This document shows positions 1-12,400 of a DNA stretch of 64,000 nt, piece by piece (the first letter of the stretch is position 1; every line of letters starts with the position of its first letter). The notes beneath the pieces were generated by a model, which was not told where the DNA came from, did not search any database, and worked only from the letters and a program-made list of their open reading frames with translations. A program made the translations under genes and the position numbers. The stretch is from Serilophus lunatus (taxonomy: Eukaryota; Chordata; Aves; Passeriformes; Eurylaimidae). The stretch spans positions 6,933-70,932 of the forward strand of contig VXBA01002408.1 in the NCBI GenBank assembly GCA_013399895.1. Reading direction: 5' to 3'.

Positions 1-110
1 CGCCGCAGCGGCTGTTCGGGGTCCGGCCCGGCCGGAGTGTGGGGCCCCCAGACAGCGGGGGAGGCTCCGCCGGCTTCCCCTCGGGGGGTGGTGTTTGTCC
101 ATGAGGATTT
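1..110. promoter_or_regulatory. PRMT7: CpG-rich edge, probable PRMT7 promoter or first exon
   Basis: The first 95 or so bases are very GC-rich and hold about a dozen CpG dinucleotides, whereas CpG is rare in the rest of the window. This is the right-hand end of a CpG island immediately before PRMT7. The non-coding first exon either lies here or just to the left of position 1. No convincing splice donor is visible, so I cannot place its end. In mammals the neighbour on this side is SLC7A6OS, transcribed away from PRMT7, so a shared bidirectional promoter is an inference. Confidence 0.6.
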
Positions 111-297
111 TCTAGTGGGTTTTCCGGGCTCAGGTGCTGACTGTAGCTTAAAACATCCTTGTAGAAAAAGCGTGAAACAAGTCACCATTGGTTCTGGCCA
201 AGGCACGTGTGGCGGGTGTGCAGCGCTGCAGTGAAGGCTGTTGTTTTCACTGGAAGTTTTATGTTTGGTTTGTGCTTTTTTTTTTTTTCACTGCCAG

Positions 298-467
298 CGT
301 TCTCTGTACTGTACTGAAACGATAGCAGCACACCTGCACATAATACGTGCATAGAACAAGCGGAGATTGATCATGAAGACCTTTTGTGGGAGAGCTAATC
401 CAACCACTGGTGCGATGGAGTGGTTGGAAGAGGCGGAGGACTACGACTACCACCAGGAGATTGCAAG
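298..467 (+). CDS. PRMT7: PRMT7 exon 2: 5' UTR plus residues 1-32
   Basis: A long T-run followed by CACTGCCAG gives a strong acceptor ending at 297. The UTR is 298-372 and the ATG is at 373 with A at -3. The peptide begins MKTFCGRANPTTG, the PRMT7 N-terminus. The donor is GTACGG at 468, splitting the codon for Arg32 after two bases. Confidence 0.93.
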
Positions 468-3400
468 GTACGGTGGAAAAAGAGCTGCTTGTTCCCTTAA
501 ATCTAGAAAGAAAAAGCTAACCCAACTTAGGACAATTCTCAGGGTTTTATCTGTGTAGGAGTTCCAAGGGCATGAGGTGTCAGACTGTAGCGTAGTCTGA
601 ATGTTAGTAAGTGCCCAGTGTTGTACAGGGCAGAACTCTGCAGTGTAGAGTTCTGTAAACTATTTTCCAAGCAGATTCCTTCTGAATTTCTTTAAACGTT
701 TTCTGAGGTGTTGATCTTAATACAGTGGTTGAGTTGTGGCAAAGTGCATTGGCTAAGTTTCTCCCAAATCCCCAGTGCAACAATTAATTGCCAGTTGTCT
801 GTTCCTTTACTAACTTTTTGAGAGCTTAATGGAACAACGAGAGGAGGTGGAAAGACTAGATTTTGGGGTATTTTTAAGTAGTGAAACCCGTGAAGAGATG
901 GGGACCGAAGACGTTTAAATCTTTGATTAAACAACAGTGATGGACCATTAGCGGTGTGTCTTTCACTGCTCTGTCTTGCCCTGTCTGAGTCTAGGGCTGT
1001 CTCAGGTGTTACTCCACAGCTCTTTGTCCACAGGTCTATGTCTTGGGTGCGCTGCTGAAGGGAGATTATGTGCCAGCAATTAGTTAGTTCATTTATATGT
1101 TGATGGAAAGATCATTGAAATGGCATTATTCCTTAAATTTGGGAAAGAGTTCAGATCCTCAAAGGGCATGTCAATTGTTTGTGAATTTTTGGGCCGGCCA
1201 TGGGGACCAGTTGCCTTAGTAAGAGAAAACAAGGGAGGCTCTCTAAGGTCCTGCAGTTTTGTTGTGCTTTGCAGTGTGGAGTGTTCTGACTGGAATTTTT
1301 TATTGCAGGTCACGCTATGCAGATATGCTCCATGATAAAGACAGGGTAAGTATAAGGGCAAAAACTTTTGGAATGGTGAGAAAATAGCCATTTTACCTTC
1401 CTCTTGAATAGCTGTCACTGCTGTCACTGTGGGTTTCTCTGAAAGATGAAGTTTTCACATTTTTGTACCCTTTAAGATACCAGTCATGCTCTCAGACCAA
1501 CAGATGCCTTCTTACATCTGACTTCAGTGTTCTGGTGTTTGCTGTAAGAGCTTGTATTCAGTAGCTGCTTTTGCTCTTCTGCATTTGACATTTTTGCCGG
1601 AGAGAACTCATTAGATGAAATTTCAGAGACTGTAAAAGTGTGGCTTGGCTTCTTAGACTTTACTTAGACTCCTATAAAAACTGCCTATTCTTTTATGGTA
1701 TTTTTACCATCTTTACAGTCAGGATGGCGTGAATAGTTCAAATGCCCATTCTGCTCTAGCCATTTAGTCAATCATTCCATCAATAACCTCTTGAAAGTTT
1801 TTTAAGGTGCCTCCACAATGAATCTTGAATTTATATCAGATTAAAACATGTCAGTGGGATCAGGCATTTACTGAGCTGTGTAGAGACAGCAGGTTGTGTC
1901 TGACTAATTAAAACAACTCTACTGCTGTTCTGCATATGAAGACTGTTAACTAGAATTATTCCAAAAGAAATCCAGCAGACCTTCCAAATGTAACATGTTC
2001 AAAGGTAGTGTAGTCTTTGGAAAGGCTTGACAAATCATCTGGAAGGGAATGTCTTACGATAGACTGTTACAAAGGAAATATAAGCTTATATTTCAATATG
2101 TATCCTGTAGCTGACAGGTGACAGCATTTGTTTTTTTCTTGTTGATGCTGGTGTGCTTATAGCCCCATTTAATGACATGTAACCAAAACCCACTACACAT
2201 GTTGCTTCTCATGGAGAACATTTTGCAGTAGATGAAGGGAGGAACCTAAATCCAAGGTACTTTAGCTCATATACTGTCAGGGGCACTATGTGACTGTTTG
2301 AGTGATGCTGCAGGGGAAAATTAATCAGAAAATGTGTAGTATCTTCCATGGATCTTATTGTTTGCTTCAGAAAATATATCACATTTGGAAATTATACATG
2401 TGCTAAAAATAGCTGGCTGACCAATGGCAGTGTGAACACTGTGATAAAAATGGTTTTACTTTAAATTAAATTATCTTGCCAGATACACTTGCTTTTGCTG
2501 AAGATGGCTTTGGTGTAACTGCATGGCATGAAGAATGTCTGCAGGCCTTCTTCTGGTTATAAAGTCATGGTTGGAGAGTGTAAAAGTTCTGCACAAAAAT
2601 TGAAAGTATAAATGGATAAAAGGTTTTTCTGCTCCACAGAATGTGAAATACTACCAAGGTATTCGTGCTGCAGTGAGCAGAGTGAAAGAAAGAGGGGAGA
2701 AAGCAATAGTTCTGGACATAGGGACTGGCACAGGACTCCTGTCTATGATGGCAGCTTCAGCCGGGGCAGATTTCTGCTATGCAGTTGAGGTGAGCCTTTG
2801 ATAGGGGTTGCCCATATTCTGCATGTGTGTTCACAGCTGCTTTTTGACGCTCCAGTGCAGTTCTGTCTGCATGATCAGTGGAGTGGATGCATTTGTTGTT
2901 TTGTGGGGTGGGCTTGAGCCTTTTATTTGTCAAAACCACCTAGATCTTACCCAAACATAGTTGACAAGATGTAGTATATTTTTTCATTTTTAGGATGGTT
3001 TCTGTAAAGGTATAGATTAAAATTCCTAAGTCAAGGTTTCTCGTATGTAATTGTCTCTATGTTTTATCAAAATTCAAGTGGAATATAGAAGTTTATTTTT
3101 GAACAATGTGAGTATTTTCTGACCATATTGTTATGGAGAGGGGTTCTCAGACCACTTAGTCATTACATGGACCACATTGTAATCAGGAGGTTGTTTTGTG
3201 AACTGATTTTTCCCTATCTCTGTGATTAGATAGAGCATCTCCTTTTCTGTTGAGCATCTGGAGCACATGTAAGCCTCTCGGGGTTTCTTTTGATGCATAT
3301 ATAATTTTACAAAGAAATTAGTTTATTTAACGTGAATGCTAAAATACTCCTAATGTGTGTTTTTGTCTTTCAAAAGTTAAATTGGAGTAGCTTTTGGAGA

Positions 3401-6400
3401 CAGCTGAAACTTGGTTTATAACAGTGGCACTGGAGCTCTGAATTTTTCAAGTGAGGCTCTGTCTTGATTGGTGGTAATAGACTTCAAACATAGGAAAAGA
3501 CAGAACATGTTAAATTGTTTCAGAACTAAATATATTGCATTTTGTGCTGGTGTCCTTTCATTTTTGGAAGCTAGCGTTAGTGTACTGTTTTGTTACACTC
3601 TTGGTATTTACAGGTTTTCAAGCCCATGGCTAATGCTGCTGTGAAGATAGTGGAGAAAAATGGTTTTTCTGACAAGATCAAGGTAATCAACAAGCACTCC
3701 ACTGAAGTCACAGTTGGCCCAGGTGAGAAAAATAGGCTAGGCTTAAAAAAACAGACTTGTGTACTTAAGGTAGTATTTTCTTGAAAGACATATAGAAGCT
3801 TAACACTAAAATATTAATTCTTGTCTTTTAGATGGAGATATGGAATGTCGTGCAAACATCTTGGTAACAGAATTATTTGATACAGAGTTGATAGGAGAAG
3901 GAGCTTTACCAACCTATGAGCATGCACACAAATATCTTGTACAGGTAAGAAAATAGAAAATGATACTATGTCACATCTATCCCTGGTAAATTCTCCTGTC
4001 TTTTTTGGGGATAAGATAGAGATTATACTTAGGCTTCTGCATCTCTTGGTAAATACACCGTCAGCTGTGTGTTTCTTATTCTGCGAATAATTTATTTGGC
4101 TCATTCCTAGAATTAAGCTGAGTTCATATTGTAAATCACAGACTTCACCTCTCAAGCATTGCTTTGGTTTTGGTAGGTTTTTATTCCTGTCATGTTCTTA
4201 CTATTCCATATGTTTTTTGCCTGTGGAAATATTTTAAACACTGTAATTTAGCATCCTGTTCTGCACTTATAATCTATAGGTAAAATTTTAGGGCTTCCTC
4301 TTTCACCTTTTCTAATATTTTCCTTTAATAAAATATAGATGTCAAAACTTTATTTAGGTTTCTAGTTTCCAGTTTGCATGTAAGGACGGTGGCACTCCAT
4401 AACTTTGTATTGAGATCTCCATGTACAAATCAAAATTGCAATTAGTGTTTTTTTATAAAAACATTTTTCTTGGACTTCACAGGTAGCTTCTAGTTCATAG
4501 TGGGATTTTTAGGACAGCTTGTATGTTTTCTGCTCTTCGAACATAAATACATGTCATTGCATAAATATTTGAGCCTTTATTTATCTTATTTTCTCATTGC
4601 AATGGCTAGCTCTCTTCTTTTTGATAGCCTGTTAGTTTTCTGCCCTGAGAAGCTCAAGCTAGATCTCTAATTTCAAAATGAGAATGGAAATGCAAGTTTA
4701 ACTGAGACTGGTAAACTGATAATGTTACATGGTTAATAAAGTAATCTGGCCTTTCTGAACCACGTGGGGCAAGATAGATACATGGATCGTGTTTTAGAGA
4801 GGCTACTTGCTCTGATGTTGCAGAAGTCTCCAAAATAATTTATGATTTCGAAGCCCCCAGTCCGACTTTTCTTTAAATGGGTTTGCATTTCAATTGATTT
4901 AATTCTCCTTCATGTTAATAAGTCAAACTTGTTGAATGTATTTACCCTTTGTTTTGAACACTCAGGAAGGATGTGAGGCAGTGCCTCACAGGGCAACAGT
5001 GTATGTTCAATTAGTGGAATCCAAAAGAATGTGGTCCTGGAACAAACTGTTTCCTGTTCATGTCAAAGCAGAGGATGGTGAAAAAATTATTGTTCCCCCT
5101 CCAGAAATGGAGAACTGTCCAGGTGTTCCTTCTGTTTGTGATATCCAACTGAACCAAATGCCCTCAAGTGACTTCACTACCCTTACTGATGTGGTGACAA
5201 TGTTCAGGTAAGGTAGACGTGGTTTTGTTCAAAACAAAGTTGTCCTGTCATGTCTTTCATAAAAGTTGTGTGTTCAGCTTAGAAAGCTGGTGAGAATTTC
5301 TGAAGAATGATGAACTATATCTTTTTACATCTTTTTGTGCTTCTCTGCAGTGTGGATTTCAGTAAGCCAGTACAGAGTGCTTCTACCTACTACAGGGTGC
5401 AGCTGGAGCCTGTGAAATCTGGCAAGGCACAAATCCTACTTTCCTGGTGGGATATTGACATGGACCCCTCTGGGACAATAAATTGCTCAATGGCTCCCTA
5501 CTGGGTAAAACCCACTTCTGCTTTGCAGGTGAAGTACTGAGCCTACAGATGCTCTTGTCAGATGACTATGAGCTATTTTGAGTAAAGGCCATACTGAGTG
5601 TTTCAAGCAGTTTTGCCTTAAATTGTATAGGAACTTGGCTAATTTTAATGTATTGGAAGATGCTAAATACATAAATTGTAGATGTGTTGACTATAGTATG
5701 TACTCATTTTAGGGTTTTTTTAGTGTTAAATTTAAAAAGTAATCCTTTATGTAAAGCTTAAAAACTGAAGCTATCTTCCAGATATTGTTATTTCTTCTAC
5801 TTCCTAGAAATAAAACAAAGACTTCCATATGTTTTTTCCTTAACTAGTCTCTATTCTTGGTCCAATTATTAGTCTGTGGTTTCCTTACATGTAGTTCTAT
5901 TAAATTTCGGAAATGTCAAGTTTATGGTAATGAACTTATACTCTCATAAGAGAAAAAAAGGCTGGTGTAGGAAAATGCTGGGTTGATACTGGATAATTTG
6001 TGAAACAATCACTATTAAATCAGATGCCTGTGGTTTTGTGTGAATGTATTTAATAGTAGGATGAACTTAGTCAAAAGGAAATTACAAAATGATTGTTTGC
6101 ACTTAACATGCATGAGAATAAAATTTGGAACTATCGAACTTCAGGGCATTCAGTCAGCTTAGAATGACCAATCAGCATGGATTACTTGCAGTGCAAAAAG
6201 TAGCTTTCTGAAACCCAGCATAGTTGTGCAGTCATTGGAGTGACACTAAGTGGCCTCCTTTGATGCAGCTCACTGTCAGTCGCTTGATAACAGGTTTCTA
6301 ACCAAGTGAACTAGAGAAGTGAAACAGCATTCATTAATATCAAGTGGGTTTGGATTTGTTTTCCTTTGGATTGAATAGAAGCTTAGCTAGTGAGCAAGCC

Positions 6401-9400
6401 AGTGAACTCAGGCTAATCCTGTTGTAAGAAATCTATGTAGAGTACATTTATTCAATATATGATATTGGTCTTTATTCAACCTTGCTAATGAGAACAAGAT
6501 TCTTTCAGTAAATCAGGCATTCATCCTTCAGAGTTGTGCCCATTCTTCCTGATTCTTTTCCTGCTAGCTGTTTACTTTCCATTTAGTATTTATGACTGAG
6601 TTCCTAAGGTTTTTTTATGCCAACCCTTTGCAGTGGAGAGATCACTGGATGCAGTGTGTATATTTTCTTCCAAAAGAGGAGCCAGTTCTCCAGGGTGAGA
6701 AGGTGTTCCTGACTGCCTGGCGTGATGAGTATTCTGTGTGGTATAAGCTGCAGAAAGCCAGGTAACAATTCTGTGGGGGGAAAAGGCTGGTACTTTACTC
6801 CAAGCTCAAGTAGAAAGACACTCGTGGTTGATTACTGGAAATTCTAAAATACAGCTCAGCTGAGCTGACATATAGGTAAAGAAGTGATATAATTGCCATT
6901 CTGTGTCCATTTTCTGTTTTCTTAGTCAGCACTGTTTTTTTGACATTACTGCCTTTTGCTCAGATTAAAAAGAGTTTAGTCTATTGGTTGTGATGACAAT
7001 AGCAGCTAACATTATTAAAAATCAGTGCTAGCTGTAAGATGTCTGAATTTGCTGTGCCTTTTTTTTTTTACTTGGGAAACCAAATGAGCAACTTTTCTAA
7101 AAGAACTAAGCCTAAATACCTAACCATCAGATGTAGTGGGAAAGTGAGGGAGTTTCTTGGTTCTGTGTTTTAAAAAAGGTGAAAGTTGGTTCTTTTTTTT
7201 TTTTTTTTTGGAAATGCAAAGTTACTGGTTCTACAAAGTTGTTTTTGTAACTTGGAAAAAGTAACAGCAGAGTCCACATACGTTAATGTGCATGCTGGCC
7301 AAAATGCCTAAATGTACCTGTTTGCATGTTACTGAGGCTGTAGTTAATACTTGATCGAAATTTTTTACAGGGAAGAGGAGGATAAAGCAGATGTTTGTGT
7401 TGAGAGTCCTGTGTGTAGGTGTCATGCTCATCTGCTGTGGAACAGGCCACGCTTTGGGGAGTTGAATGACCAGACTCGAACACGCCGATACATCGAGGCG
7501 CTGAGGAAAGTGAGTGCATGTTGCCTCTAGGTCTTTTGAGCTCCTGTGGTGGATGCACATACTGTTTTATTCGCAGGAATTATTTATGGCATTTTTCTCC
7601 CCTGAATAGGGCTTTGTTTACAGAGTACAGGGGTTTTTTCCATCAGCAGATGTAAGTTATACTTTTGTCATGAGAACTTTAGTGCTGCATTTTTAAATTG
7701 TAAGCAGTCATTTTTGCATAGGAATTTGTAGCAGCTCTCAGTATTTTTTAAAAGTAGTTAAAGGCATTTTTGTGCAAACCTTTTCAGACCTAAGCCAAGG
7801 GGATTGATTACATGAACATTTTTACCTTATTTGATATAGAATGTATAAAGTGAGGAATACTTTTTCATCTGAAATAGGAATAACAATGATTCCATTTTCT
7901 ATAGGTTCTGAACACAGATAGTGTTTGCCTTTGTATCAGTGATGGCAGTCTGCTGCCTGTGCTGGCTCATTATCTTGGAGCAAAGAAGGTACAGTACATC
8001 ATCCCATATTTCAGATACTTGCATTTTATCTTGGTATTTTTATCTCATTTGGTTGATCTCCAGCTCATCATTATAATGAGTGTGTGTGTAAATGAGAGCT
8101 GCCTGGCTGTCTCATGTATATATACTTTCCTTGATGTATTCTGTCATGGGACTCTTCAACCTAAAATCTGTTATAGTTGGATTGAATATATTACATTACA
8201 CATTCCAGATAATCCTAAGGAGTGTAGCATGTTGCCTAGCTATTCACCAATTATGAGTAAAACTTGATTTTTTTTCTTACTGCAAGAGGCTTCTGAGCAC
8301 TTTCCAGTTGATACAGTCAGGCCGTGTTAAGCAGTGCTTACAAGGAGTGAGCACAACTGGAGGTTGATTTGTCACACTGGCAATATGCTTGTGTGTGTTC
8401 AGGAGTAAATATGTGCCTAGAGCAAATGTTAATATGCTATGTACATCTTAAAAGTAAGAAATAAGTATTTGCATTCTGTAGGCATTTCTTTTTTCTTGTA
8501 TGGCTGTGAAAACAGCATTATTAAGTCTGCAGCTACTGGAGGTGTTCTCTTGTTAAAAAGGTACATGGCAGTGGGCTGTGGATGCATGGTTCTTATGGCC
8601 TGTGCTCATGGGGGTATCAAAGTGTGCCTTCATTGTTAGTTACATATTCTTTTAATTAAAAACTATAAAATTAGTTTGACTAACTCCTGTTAACTCCTGA
8701 CTAACTCTTTGTTAGGTGTTTACAATAGAAAACTCCCGTGTGTCCTCTTCTGTCATGGAAAAAGTGAGTATTCCATTTTCTTTTAAAGGAATAAGTGAAC
8801 CCATGGCATTACTAAGGTCAGAGTTGATGCCTTTGTTTGTTGTATTTGCATCAGTTGTTTAGAAATTAAGTTAATGCATTGGATCATAAAAGTTCGACAA
8901 GACTCAAGCAGAAGCCAAATATGCAGTGTATTCATAGTTGAAATGATTCTTAACTTTCTTGGCTGACCTTCCCATATGCTTCAAAGTACAAGTGGATGAA
9001 GGTGAGGCGACTTCTGTGTTGCCTGCCTTTTTATGTAAGAGTTTATGTTGAATTTAAAAGAATTGAAGGAATATGGAGGGCATGAGCTTTAGTTCGCTAG
9101 TTGTGACCTGTTGGCTCTTAAGTGTATCCGTCCTTCAAGAAGAGAGTTGTATCAACCTGATGAGTTGTGGTAGGCAGTTTTTTTAAAATGTCTTTTGGCT
9201 ATTAGGTTGTTTTAATAACTTATTTTCAATAAAAATGGGTTTGAAGTGGCTTTTGCTAAAGACAGCGTGTTACTTTTTGGTTTTAGGTTTTTAAAGCAAA
9301 CCATCTTGAAGATAAAATTAAAATAATAGAAGCACGTCCTGAGTTGCTGAAGCCTTCTCATTTGGAAGATAAAAAGGTATGTTGCAGTTGTCCAATGTAC

Positions 9401-12400
9401 TGAATTTCAGCGGGGTGGTAAGGAGCAGAATGTAAAAATGAATCTTACTTTCCTGCTGTGCCATTGTAACCACAATATTCTATAAAATGTAATCAATAGA
9501 CGGTTCATACCATGTGCCAGTAAAACTGAGGAAGACTAAAGACTGTGGAAGGATTGTTGCTTTGTTTTTGAAAGGGTATGACTTTCCCTTGCTGCATAAC
9601 CTGCTCTAGTAGTTAAGGCAGTTTAACTGGTTTAACCACATATGTGCTACAAGGCTGTAGCTCTCCTTTCACGAGCCCCTCAAGAAGATGGCAATCTGGA
9701 AGTAGTAACACCGTTAAATTAAAGATTTCAAAATTCTGTGGCTCCTTACAAAGCCTTCCCACCTAAAGCTGCAAATATTGTTGCAGGAAAACTAATTTTA
9801 AAAGGTGCTAACTCAACCCAGAAGAATATGTCTGGTGTACAGTATGTGCAGTGTACAGTCATTAAATCCTTATGGAGCAGTAGAAGTTTTTATCTAGATG
9901 ATTTGACTTCATGTATTGTATTGGTAGCTACTGGAAGATTTAAACAGCCTGTGTTATGTTCTTACAATGCTTTTTATCTCTTCCTTTCTTTGCCAAGGTT
10001 TCTGTTCTTGTGGGAGAGCCATTTTTCAGTACAAGTTTGTTGCCCTGGCATAACCTGTATTTCTGGTATGCCAGGACAGCTGTGACCAGTCACCTCACCA
10101 GCAATGTAACTGTCCTACCTCAGTCTGCTTCTTTGCACATGATGATTGTGGAGTTCCAGGTAAGATTGTTTGGAAGTATTTGATATTTACACAAATCTGC
10201 TTCAGTCCCAAATATTCTTGTGGGCTTTTTAATGAGAAGTGTATTGCATTTTAATACTGCCCAATATGTTTTGTACTTACCACCTGAGAAAAAAATATTT
10301 GATACCTTGAAGGTGAGTTTTGCTATGTCAGCCATTTCTTCTTGTCAGCAAATTAACTCAAGTAATTTTGCCATTTAAAAATGGAAGGGCTGAATATCTT
10401 AAAGTATTTCTTTAGAGATTGCTGAAGTGTGGTTGTTTATAAAATCAGGTATTCTGCAACATAGCATTTTTTGAAATTATGCTTTATAAGACTGTAGACA
10501 GGACTCTTAGTTGCATTTTCGTTTTTTTAACCACATCGAGGCTATGCACAGTTCTGAATTTGAGCACATCTTTAAAATACTTTGGAAAGTTGTCTTTCAG
10601 AAACGGTACAAATGTATTTACTTTTTTTTCAGCTGTTAAGGACTTTGTAACTGAAGATTGTGACATGTTTACCTACAATGACAATGGAAATTAAATAAGT
10701 ACTTCCATCATTAATATGCAAAGACCAGTAGCTTAAGTGAGAGAACTCCATAGTCTGAATACAGTAACTGATTATACATATCTGTAAATAAAAAAGGCCT
10801 ATAATCTAATGAATTGTCTCATCAACATAACCTTGATTTTATTTGTTAAAAATGCAAGGTCTTTCTTGTCATTTTTCTTCCCTGTGGCACACCAGCAGAT
10901 GAGACAGGTTCTTTAGCAGAGTTAAAAACAGTGGCTAAAGAATTGACTGACTTAAAAAATGTTTTCCCAAAATTACACCATCTTCTGGTTCTTGCAGTAG
11001 TTCTAAATGGTTTAGGAATGTAGAGGGTCTTTGTCTGGCTTGCTATCAAATATCTAATCTACAGCTAAAATTACTTTAAGATTTCGTGTTTCTTTTAGTT
11101 AAGCCAAACAAAATCATGGGGTTTTTTTGTAGGACTTGTGGAGAATCCGGAGTCCATGTGGCATCTGTGAAGGTTTTGATGTCCAGACTATGGATGACAT
11201 GATTAAAGTAAGAAGACTGAAGTAGTTTCAGCACAAGTCTCAGAAAAATGAAAACTCATCTCATCTTGAAAAACTTATATATTGGGCCACCATTGCTTTA
11301 TTTTTTTAAAAGTATGGTGACTGTTTAGTTCTCCCAAAACAGTAACTTCATGGGTTTTGGGGTGGTGTGTTCTTTCTTGCTTGTCAAACTCTTTAGTGCT
11401 TTGCCCTGTTTCTAAAATACTTCTGTTCGTTCAAAAAGAAAGTACTGTTCTCAAAGTTTTGTTCTAAGTTTGAAATCAAATGATGTGAGTGTTGTTCACA
11501 GATGAATCCTGCTGTCTTTGCTTACAGGTACTTTTGAAAGAGAAAAAGGCTTTTTGACTAACGAGAAATAGGAAGGGTGAGATTTATTTGTATCCGTTTC
11601 TAGGGCTGTACTGTCAATATCCATATTTGAGTTAGCCATTTAGACACCTTTATGGTCATTGTAGAGAAGTACAGACAGTTGTAAAGTAGAATTTGTCTCG
11701 AGGCAGAAGGAAATTTAAATGCAGTGTATTTGGAAAGTGCCTGTTTCTGCTTCAGTGCTGAGGACCATTGTGCAGCACTTGATTTCATGCATGTAGGACA
11801 TTTTTCTCTCTTGTGCCTAGGAGGCAGTCCTGTCCTCTTGCAGTTTTATTGCTTAAATACTCTGGGTTCAGGGCACATAATTAACTTGAAAACAGGGACT
11901 GCTTGCCTTTTGATTGTTTTCAGATAATTTTATTCCTTTCTTTCTTCAGGATTCTCTGAATTTTAGGGAATCCAAGGAAGCAGAACCTCACCCTCTGTGG
12001 GAATACCCTTGCAAGTCACTCTCTGACCCCCAGGAAGTTTTGACATTTGACTTCAGAAAAACTGTGCCACAACACTGTCTCAGCACAGAGGGTTCTGTTA
12101 ATCTTTTAAGGTCAGTTTTCTCATTGCAGTATTTTTCTTCTCATCTGTATTTTTTTACCTCCTATTCAAGCTCTTTGTGTATTACAGGTAACTGGTGGGA
12201 GCATACTTGACAGTTTGTAATAATGTGACCTAAAGTTGTGGAAGTTGCTCTGACACAAATTTCATGTGGCTTTTCAAAATAGGCTATAATAATAATATGA
12301 TAATATTATCTATTATTAGGGTAGATAATATGCCTGTATTTCAAAAATCTGTTTTCTAGCTGGTACTATGATTCAAAATTTAAATAGATTAATACATGGG

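Noticed and set aside
37..234. 65-codon open frame at the CpG-rich edge
   Set aside because: It does not join in frame to PRMT7 through any good donor, and low-complexity GC sequence often stays open by chance.
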